A stretch of 7,672 nt of DNA from positions 1-7,672 of the forward strand of contig CALGLY010000428.1 of assembly GCA_937959095.1 (NCBI GenBank), written 5' to 3'. Position 1 is the first letter of the stretch; every line of letters starts with the position of its first letter. Shown here in pieces: positions 1 to 4,468 of this stretch. This DNA comes from an uncultured Saprospiraceae bacterium. Its GTDB lineage: Bacteria > Bacteroidota > Bacteroidia > Chitinophagales > Saprospiraceae. The notes under the pieces are model-generated. The model was given only the letters and a program-made list of their open reading frames with translations. It was not told the origin of the DNA and did not search any database. The position numbers and the translations under genes were made by a program.

Positions 1-77
1 TTCATGGAAGATATACTTTCAAAATCGGTAAAGTCGTTTTCGATGTCAAGAAAATGGTCGAAAATGTCCATATTTAA
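1..77 (+). CDS. Possible C-terminal end of an unidentified gene cut by the window edge
   Basis: One plus-strand frame is open from the window edge to a TAA at 75-77. It reads as 24 residues ending KKMVENVHI, with an alternating pattern (YTFKIGKVVFDV) that would suit a terminal beta-strand. It cannot be assigned to a family. The opposite strand offers a competing reading: an ATG at 71-69 opens a frame that runs off the window (MDIFDHFLDIENDF...) and would lie 38 bases downstream of the neighbouring minus-strand gene. The plus-strand reading is slightly preferred because its peptide looks more protein-like, but the choice is close to even. Confidence 0.3.
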   Translation, partial: HGRYTFKIGKVVFDVKKMVENVHI

Positions 78-109
78 ACCTAAATACTCATAACAACACG
101 CTTCCTATT

Positions 110-463
110 TTACCTTTTCGTCGGGTTATGCAAAAATGCCCTATCTGAAATATGCGAAACCATTCGGAACGAAACCACTTGCGGATTTGGTTCTACTACT
201 TCTGGTGGGCCTTGTAGAATATTAAAACTGCCGCGTTTAGGATTCCCATTTTCATCTACTCCACCTTCTAGGTCAAGTGCATCGCCAAAGCTTTCTATTA
301 CCTTATCCGCTAATTGTTCTGCGACTCTATCGGCAGCTTTATCTATAGTGCGATCTACGACTTTATCTAAAAGGCGATTTTTGGCTTTTCGTAAAGTTCC
401 AAATTGGGCATTAGCAGAAAGTGCGAAAGCGAATAAAAGACAAATAGTGATTAATTTTTGCAT
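110..463 (-). CDS. Small secreted coiled-helix protein, DUF4412-like N-terminus, possibly truncated
   Basis: The 117-residue product begins with a clear Sec signal peptide (MQKLITICLLFAFALSANA, cleavage before QF at about residue 20). Residues 21-60 form a strongly amphipathic helix with repeated basic and acidic heptads (LRKAKNRLLDKVVDRTIDKAADRV). This is the usual start of Bacteroidota periplasmic proteins annotated as DUF4412, in which a K/D-rich helix precedes a beta-rich lipid-binding-like domain. Here only about 55 residues follow the helix and no beta domain is present, so the gene may be a short family member or a truncated copy. The last 20 or so residues (VSHISDRAFLHNPTKR) look unlike a domain core and could be read-through after a frameshift. 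The function is unknown. It lies upstream of and divergent from the metal-binding operon, 213 bases away. Confidence 0.6.
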   Translation of the reverse strand: MQKLITICLLFAFALSANAQFGTLRKAKNRLLDKVVDRTIDKAADRVAEQLADKVIESFGDALDLEGGVDENGNPKRGSFNILQGPPEVVEPNPQVVSFRMVSHISDRAFLHNPTKR

Positions 464-550
464 GACTCAAGCGTTTTATGATTGTTTTCTATAAAGTGTA
501 TCCTACAGTAGAAATGTCCCCTTTTTATATAGAAGAAAATGCTTTTCAAA

Positions 551-571
551 TTCACAATTGCAAATTGTGAA
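551..571. promoter_or_regulatory. Palindrome, candidate operator (distal)
   Basis: Perfect 9-base arms TTCACAATT and AATTGTGAA enclose the three bases GCA. The palindrome is AT-rich and has no T-run after it on either strand, so it is unlikely to be an intrinsic terminator. Its size fits the binding site of a dimeric regulator. It lies 106 bases before the start of the metal-binding lipoprotein gene and 88 bases upstream of the minus-strand gene start, so it could serve either. No regulator gene is visible in the window. Confidence 0.4.
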
Positions 572-624
572 AAATAATTACGACAACCAATAAAGACTTT
601 ATAGAAGTGGGATTTGACTTTATG

Positions 625-641
625 AACACAAGCCTTGTGTT
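625..641. promoter_or_regulatory. 17-bp palindrome, candidate operator of the metal-binding operon
   Basis: Perfect 8-base arms AACACAAG and CTTGTGTT flank a single central C. The centre is 44 bases upstream of the lipoprotein ATG, and the palindrome overlaps a weak -7-like box at 636-643, where a bound repressor would block initiation. It shares the core CACAA/TTGTG with the palindrome at 551-571 but has different spacing. Metal-sensing repressors and activators often bind such sites; which family applies here is unknown. Confidence 0.45.
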
Positions 642-676
642 TAAGAATGCTATATTTACTCCCAAAATTAGAATCA

Positions 677-997
677 ATGATGAATACAATTAAAGTAACA
701 ATTTTAGCAGTTTGTTTTTTAGTAGCGGCAGTTTCATGTAGCAGCAATAAAGCAAGCGATACCACAGGTCAAGAATACACGGCAGCCTACATTTGCCCGA
801 TGCACTGCACAGGAAGTGGAAGTGAGGCAATGGGAAAATGTCCTGTTTGCAAAATGGACTATGTAGCCAATAAGGAACATGAAATGCACTCAACGCCACA
901 GTTGCAGCAAGATGGACATAATCACGATCACAACCATGATGGGCATGACCATAGTGGACACAATCATGACCATAGCCATGAGGGACATTCGCATTAG
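677..997 (+). CDS. Heavy-metal-binding-domain lipoprotein with His-rich tail
   Basis: The 106-residue product has a lipoprotein signal (MMNTIKVTILAVCFLVAAVSC, lipid Cys at residue 21), then a heavy-metal-binding domain at about 38-63 with the pattern YICPMHC ... GKCPVCKMDY. This is the CPMH/CPxC zinc-ribbon-like motif found on copper-efflux proteins and ATPases of the CusB/CopA type. The tail from residue 79 to 106 is almost entirely His, Asp, Gly and Asn, with 14 histidines, a low-affinity metal-buffer sequence. The protein should sit in the periplasm or outer membrane as a metal scavenger or chaperone; which metal is inferred, with copper most likely. The start at 677 (or the adjacent ATG at 680) was chosen because an in-frame ATG at 635 would put 14 unsuited residues ahead of the signal peptide. 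It overlaps the next gene by 20 bases, implying co-translation. Confidence 0.85.
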   Translation: MMNTIKVTILAVCFLVAAVSCSSNKASDTTGQEYTAAYICPMHCTGSGSEAMGKCPVCKMDYVANKEHEMHSTPQLQQDGHNHDHNHDGHDHSGHNHDHSHEGHSH

Positions 998-2225
998 TCT
1001 GTTTTTAGGTTTTGTAGTATCGCTTGTTGCTTGTGGAACGGATAGATCTCCACAGACAACAAGTGATATACAAATTACAGAATTACCAACTGCTTGCCAA
1101 AAAGGCGGCGAAGGAAATCTATTCGCCACGGCAGATGGAAAACTCTACCTATCTTGGGTAGAATATGTGAATGACTCTTTGGATGAATTGCGTTTTTCGC
1201 GCCTGGAAGGTAGGGAATGGAGCAAAGCAAAACCCATAGCAAGCGGAACGGATTGGTTTGTGAATTGGGCAGATTTTCCATCCTTGGTAGCCAATGAAAA
1301 ACAGTTAGCTGCACATTGGTTGCAGAAAAGCGCGAATGGAACGTATGACTATGATGTCCGAATAGCACAATCAAGCGATGGTGGAGCAACTTGGTCGCCT
1401 TCTTTTATTCCACATACGGATGGTATAGCGGCAGAGCATGGTTTTGTGAGTTTATTGCCACTATCAAATGGACGCTTTTTCGCGACTTGGCTCGATGGAC
1501 GCAATACCAAAACCGAAGAACAAGAGCATAATGCAAGCACGGATGAACATGGGCATCATGGCGGTGGCGCGATGACTTTACGAACAGCAGAGTTTGATAC
1601 TAAAGCACAACTCATTGAAGAGGCAGAGCTGGATAATCGTATTTGTGATTGTTGCCAAACGGCTGCTGCCTTGACAACTAATGGGCCAATTGTAGTTTAT
1701 CGTGATCGCTCGGAAGAAGAGGTGCGTGATATTTCAATTGTCCGAAAAGTGAATGGTTCTTGGACAACACCCAAGCGCGTGCATAAGGATAATTGGCTGA
1801 TTCGAGGATGTCCTGTAAATGGCCCATCAGTAGCAGCAGATGGGAATAGGGTAGCGGTGGCATGGTATACCATGCAAGAAGACCAGCCGCGCGTAAATAT
1901 TGCTTTTTCGGAAGATGCTGGCGCACTTTTTCAAGCTCCTATTCCGATAGATACTGCTCAGACGGTAGGCCGTGTAGATGTTTTATTTTGGAAAAATGAT
2001 ACAGTACTGCTTTCATGGATAAGCCAAGTGGAAGACGAAGGATTGTTACAAATTGCTAAAGTGCATTCTGAAAAAGGCGTACTAGAGCGCATCCCAATTG
2101 CACCTATAAGTCTTGCTCGAAAAAGCGGTTTTCCTAGAATGGAACGCTTAGAGGAACAGGTATTTCTTGTATGGACGGATGTAGAAAGGGAGTGTGTGAA
2201 GACCTTATTGATTGAGGGAATTTAG
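978..2225 (+). CDS. Sialidase-like (BNR/Asp-box) beta-propeller lipoprotein with CDCC motif
   Basis: The 415-residue lipoprotein (MRDIRISLFLGFVVSLVAC, lipid Cys 19) is built like an exo-alpha-sialidase-type propeller. It has a canonical Asp box SSDGGATW at 132-139, a degenerate one FSEDAGALF at 310-318, and repeated blade strands such as VAVAWYT and VLLSWIS. It belongs to a subfamily known by DNRICDCCQTAAA (219-231) and RGCPVNGP (276-283), plus VVYRDRSEEEVRDI. A loop at 183-197 is His-rich (EHNASTDEHGHHGGG). The catalytic residues of true sialidases are not evident, so the database name probably misleads. Clustered cysteines and the upstream metal-binding gene suggest a metal-binding or metal-delivery propeller. 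The start at 978 is chosen over an in-frame ATG at 879 because only it gives a signal peptide; the upstream codons are the neighbour's His tail read in another frame. The 20-base overlap implies translational coupling. Confidence 0.85.
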   Translation: MRDIRISLFLGFVVSLVACGTDRSPQTTSDIQITELPTACQKGGEGNLFATADGKLYLSWVEYVNDSLDELRFSRLEGREWSKAKPIASGTDWFVNWADFPSLVANEKQLAAHWLQKSANGTYDYDVRIAQSSDGGATWSPSFIPHTDGIAAEHGFVSLLPLSNGRFFATWLDGRNTKTEEQEHNASTDEHGHHGGGAMTLRTAEFDTKAQLIEEAELDNRICDCCQTAAALTTNGPIVVYRDRSEEEVRDISIVRKVNGSWTTPKRVHKDNWLIRGCPVNGPSVAADGNRVAVAWYTMQEDQPRVNIAFSEDAGALFQAPIPIDTAQTVGRVDVLFWKNDTVLLSWISQVEDEGLLQIAKVHSEKGVLERIPIAPISLARKSGFPRMERLEEQVFLVWTDVERECVKTLLIEGI

Positions 2226-2738
2226 GCGCACCGATTTTTGCCAAGCTTCATATTGCGCGAGTCGTTCAGGGGAAGTATCCGTTACTAAAATCCGAATAAG
2301 GCAAAAACCTTTTTCTACAGGAGAGCGGGCTATTTCAGCCGTCGTTTCGATAGTTTGGCTTTTATGTGCGAGTATTAAATCAAGTTCATTAGTGCCATAT
2401 TCCATATCATTTTTGATGTACCAATTGATGGTGTTTGGCTGATAGAATGCGACTGACCAATAGGTAGAGTCGGGGAGTGTACCTGTGAGTCGAAGTGGCT
2501 CTTTCGAAATATCATAATAGCAAGCTACATATAAAAAATCAGGATTAGCCATCACGACAGTCCGTGCTTCCTCATTGGGGAGGGATGGATAAATAAGCGC
2601 ATTGGTTTCGACTTTTTGATTTTCCTTTAGGCGATAAGAAACTGCTGCATAAATAGCATTTGGCAAGAAAAAAATTGTGAGGTAATAGCACAAAATACTT
2701 CCCAAAATTAGCGTACATATTAGGTATCTTTTTTTCAT
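2205..2738 (-). CDS. DUF1254-type half protein, membrane-anchored
   Basis: The product is 177 residues long. An N-terminal hydrophobic segment (about 5-32) is a membrane anchor or uncleaved signal. The rest matches the DUF1254 fold by its hallmarks: NALIYPSLP (46-54), MANPDFLYVACYYDISKEPL (63-82), and TYWSVAFYQPNTINWYIKND (92-111). Full-length DUF1254/DUF1214 proteins are usually about 450 residues; here the two halves are separate genes and this is the first half. Its function is unknown; the family is periplasmic or exported and has no settled biochemical role. The start codon overlaps the upstream gene's stop (ATGA), so the two are co-translated and probably form one complex. The 3' end overlaps the convergent propeller gene by 21 bases. 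Confidence 0.8.
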   Translation of the reverse strand: MKKRYLICTLILGSILCYYLTIFFLPNAIYAAVSYRLKENQKVETNALIYPSLPNEEARTVVMANPDFLYVACYYDISKEPLRLTGTLPDSTYWSVAFYQPNTINWYIKNDMEYGTNELDLILAHKSQTIETTAEIARSPVEKGFCLIRILVTDTSPERLAQYEAWQKSVRLNSLNQ

Positions 2739-3358
2739 TGTTCTATTCTTCTGATGGTAGGTAATTCGACATTCGCTAGGTTCTCATATACGCTCGGTGC
2801 TGGATTGTACATCCGTAGTGTGATATGAAAATTGCCCGCTTTGCCACTCGGTAGCCAATTAGCGGTTTTAGGGGTGGAAGAAATAGTGATTTGATAACTC
2901 TTTTTGCTTGCTTTGGGATATTCTAAATGCTCTGGTGGCGCATCATATTGGATATTATCGAGATTGAATCCAAATTTATTCGCCTCATTTTTGACTAAAA
3001 AATAATCAGCATTATACAGAGTATAGCTCCAATAGCGCGTATCGAGTTCCAAGCCTTCCAGCACATAATCATATTGAGCATCGAGCGACTGCCCGTCACT
3101 ATCTTTGCTAGCTACAAAATAAAGCACCTCACTTTTGCGGAGAGCAAATAGTCCAATTCGAGCAATTAAGGCGCGTTGGTGCATATCCGTCAAGTCCATT
3201 TTTTCATTGACTCTCCAACAGCCATTTTGCATTGCATAGTCCTGCTTCTGTACTTTCGCGCGAAGACTATAGAGGGCATAACCACCGCCTAGTAGTATAC
3301 ATAGCAGCAAAAAACCTAGTATAGAAAAAATGGATTTTAATACTTGTATTTTATTCAT
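2735..3358 (-). CDS. DUF1214-type half protein, membrane-anchored
   Basis: The 207-residue product has one N-terminal transmembrane segment (about 9-31) followed by an exported domain. The C-terminal half carries the DUF1214 signature: TRYWSYTLYNADYFLVKNEANKFGF (107-131), then ITISSTPKTANWLPSG (157-172) and FHITLRMYNPAPSVYE (177-192). The segment NGCWRVNE (45-52) with RSEVLYF (approximately 74-81 region, RKSEVLYF) matches the N-terminal part seen in stand-alone DUF1214 proteins. It is the first gene of a two-gene minus-strand unit, and its TGA overlaps the ATG of the DUF1254 partner by four bases. Separate paired genes of this kind are also known in alphaproteobacteria, so the split is old rather than a fresh frameshift. 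No enzyme activity can be assigned. Confidence 0.8.
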   Translation of the reverse strand: MNKIQVLKSIFSILGFLLLCILLGGGYALYSLRAKVQKQDYAMQNGCWRVNEKMDLTDMHQRALIARIGLFALRKSEVLYFVASKDSDGQSLDAQYDYVLEGLELDTRYWSYTLYNADYFLVKNEANKFGFNLDNIQYDAPPEHLEYPKASKKSYQITISSTPKTANWLPSGKAGNFHITLRMYNPAPSVYENLANVELPTIRRIEQ

Positions 3359-3428
3359 CGCTATTTGTCTATTTCATAAAAGGTATGCTTTTGTTGGAGA
3401 ACGTGTTAGTAAAAGTATAGATATTATG

Positions 3429-3540
3429 ATGAATTAAGAAAATAATTATCACAGGTGCAACGGGTATGGTAGGTGGACACCTCCTAGATATTTGTCTCTA
3501 AAGCTTGGAAGTGAAAGAGGTGATTGAATTAGCACAAGGA
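3429..3540 (+). pseudogene. Relic of a Rossmann-fold NAD(P)-binding epimerase-like gene
   Basis: From 3436 the plus strand reads KKIIITGATGMVGGHLLDICL, a stop (TAA 3499-3501), then SLEVKEVIELAQG in the same frame. GATGMVG is the glycine-rich NAD(P)-binding loop, and the order KKIIITGATGMVG ... CL-x-SLEVKEV matches the first 35 residues of NAD-dependent epimerase/dehydratase-like oxidoreductases common in Bacteroidota. The ATG at 3429 is one base out of frame with this reading, so there is a start-proximal frameshift as well as the internal stop. Nothing of the remaining 180 or more residues is recognisable before the recombinase gene. This is a 5' gene fragment, perhaps left by a deletion or rearrangement. 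The similarity call rests on motif recognition. Confidence 0.65.
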
Positions 3541-3637
3541 AATGTTCAATGTTGGTATAGATGAAATGAATACGACAGAAATATTTGAAAATCGGGCTAT
3601 TTTTGAGGTAGTCTAGTTAAAGAAAGACTTAAGGAAT

Positions 3638-3671
3638 TCACAAGAATAAATAACACATTTTATACTTGTGA
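3638..3671. repeat. Imperfect palindrome just beyond the recombinase gene
   Basis: Arms TCACAAG (3638-3644) and CTTGTGA (3665-3671) pair perfectly. After one A-A mismatch, five further A-T pairs continue inward, leaving an eight-base loop. It starts eight bases past the recombinase stop. On the minus strand no T-run follows it, so a terminator is only one possibility. The size (34 bp) is near that of a serine-recombinase crossover site, which is a speculation. Confidence 0.4.
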
Positions 3672-3678
3672 GTTTGCC

Positions 3679-4263
3679 TTATCCTTTTTTGCTATCTGTA
3701 TCTTTTGTCTGCTGTGTCTCTCGCACATACTTATATAAGGTGGGCTTAGAAATACCCATCATATCGCATATTTTTTGGACGGATAGTTTCTTCGCATTGT
3801 ACAAATCCACGACCACTTGGCGTTTGTCTCGATTCAGAGCTTTCGGTCGTCCGCCCATTCGTCCGCGTGCGCGCGCTGCTGCTAGTCCTGCATGTGTACG
3901 CTCCCGTATGAGGTTGCGTTCAAATTCTGCCATTGCTCCGAAGATGTGAAAAATCAGTTTACCTGTAGCTGTATTGGTTGCTATATTTTCTTCAATACTT
4001 TGAAAGGCTATTTTTTCCGAATCGCAATAATTCATCCAATCGATGAGATGTCGCAAGGAACGCGCCAAACGATCCAATCTCCAAACCACTAAGGTATCGC
4101 CTTCGCGGAGCATATCTTTGAGGCGTTCGAGACCAGGGCGTTCTGCTACGGAACCGCTTGCTTTGTCTTCAATTATTTTTTCGCAACCTGCCTTTCGGAG
4201 TGCGTCGCGTTGGAGGTCAAGATTTTGGTCGTTAGTCGAAACCCGTGCATAGCCTATTATCAT
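3679..4263 (-). CDS. Small serine recombinase (resolvase/invertase family)
   Basis: The 194-residue protein has the full architecture of the resolvase/DNA-invertase family. The catalytic domain opens MIIGYARVSTNDQN with nucleophile Ser9 and Arg7, and active-site arginines follow in WRLDRLARS (61-69). The long dimerisation helix runs through GKLIFHIFGAMAEFERNLIRERT (101-123). GRMGGRPK (134-141) is the minor-groove arm, and LSVQKICDMMGISKPTLYKYV (160-180) is the C-terminal helix-turn-helix. The length is normal for resolvases and invertases, and all key residues are present, so it should be active. It exchanges DNA strands through a covalent phosphoserine intermediate, either resolving transposon cointegrates or inverting a segment. 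No transposase or obvious pair of inverted crossover sites lies beside it, so its target is unknown. It stands alone, next to a gene relic. Confidence 0.92.
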   Translation of the reverse strand: MIIGYARVSTNDQNLDLQRDALRKAGCEKIIEDKASGSVAERPGLERLKDMLREGDTLVVWRLDRLARSLRHLIDWMNYCDSEKIAFQSIEENIATNTATGKLIFHIFGAMAEFERNLIRERTHAGLAAARARGRMGGRPKALNRDKRQVVVDLYNAKKLSVQKICDMMGISKPTLYKYVRETQQTKDTDSKKG

Positions 4264-4301
4264 AAGTAAAGAAAGTCTTTGTGCGACAAAGGTATTTACT
4301 T
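4264..4301 (-). promoter_or_regulatory. Recombinase promoter with nested inverted repeats
   Basis: On the minus strand TACCTTTG (4294-4287) matches the Bacteroidota -7 box TAnnTTTG exactly, with about 23 bases to the ATG. No TTTG was found at the expected -33 position. The same bases carry nested inverted repeats: outer AAGTAAA (4264-4270) with TTTACTT (4295-4301), and inner CTTTG (4277-4281) with CAAAG (4287-4291) around a five-base loop. The recombinase or another regulator could bind here and autoregulate; that is inference. Confidence 0.5.
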
Positions 4302-4396
4302 TGAATTAATTACTGGATTTTTTTACTTGTTTTTATTAGAATAAATATTGCCTTGCTAAGGGTAAAGAATATCAACACTTTCTTAATTTAAAAGGG

Positions 4397-4430
4397 CAAG
4401 TATCAAGTCCAAAATTGAACTTGATACTTG
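4397..4430 (-). terminator. Strong hairpin downstream of the TPR gene, probable terminator
   Basis: Perfect 12-base arms CAAGTATCAAGT (4397-4408) and ACTTGATACTTG (4419-4430) enclose a ten-base loop. On the minus strand the hairpin begins 38 bases after the TPR gene's stop and is followed by GCCCTTTTAAATT, a modest T-run. The position between two minus-strand genes suits termination of the TPR transcript before the recombinase. The stem is poor in GC, so efficiency is uncertain. The rest of 4302-4468 is AT-rich and empty. Confidence 0.55.
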
Positions 4431-4468
4431 ATTGTAGATTTTATCACTTAACATCATACAAACCAAAT

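Larger units (their letters stand above)
464..676. promoter_or_regulatory. Divergent intergenic control region with two palindromes
   Basis: This AT-rich gap separates the minus-strand secreted-protein gene from the plus-strand metal-binding operon and must hold both promoters. Two strong palindromes lie at 551-571 and 625-641. A TTTG at 613-616 with a 19-base spacer to 636-643 (TGTGTTTA) resembles the Bacteroidota -33/-7 pair, though the -7 box has two mismatches to TAnnTTTG. If that promoter is real, the second palindrome would cover its -7 box. No gene or RNA was recognised here. Confidence 0.45.
3359..3678. other. 320-bp gap without an intact gene
   Basis: This stretch lies between the start of the DUF1214 gene and the end of the recombinase gene. 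It holds the promoter of the DUF1214/DUF1254 unit (a weak -7-like TACTTTTA on the minus strand at 3417-3410), a decayed epimerase-like relic (3429-3540), a second short open stretch on the plus strand (ATG at 3543, MFNVGIDEMNTTEIFENRAIFEVV, stop at about 3617) that is not recognised, and an imperfect palindrome at 3638-3671. Confidence 0.5.

Noticed and set aside
451..765. Minus-strand open frame across the intergenic region and HMBD gene
   Set aside because: It runs antisense to the lipoprotein and over both palindromes, and has no protein-like features.
879..977. An upstream in-frame ATG as the start of the propeller gene
   Set aside because: The extra 33 residues (MDIITITTMMGMTIV...) are the neighbour's His-tail codons read in a shifted frame; the lipoprotein signal begins at 978.
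907..994. Short near-repeats such as CATGACCATAG as a tandem-repeat element
   Set aside because: They are explained by the coding of the His/Asp-rich tail.
3668..3949. Open reading frame on the plus strand antisense to the recombinase
   Set aside because: It lies wholly or mostly opposite a well-supported gene, is rich in Arg and Ala because of the complementary codons, and shows no domain.
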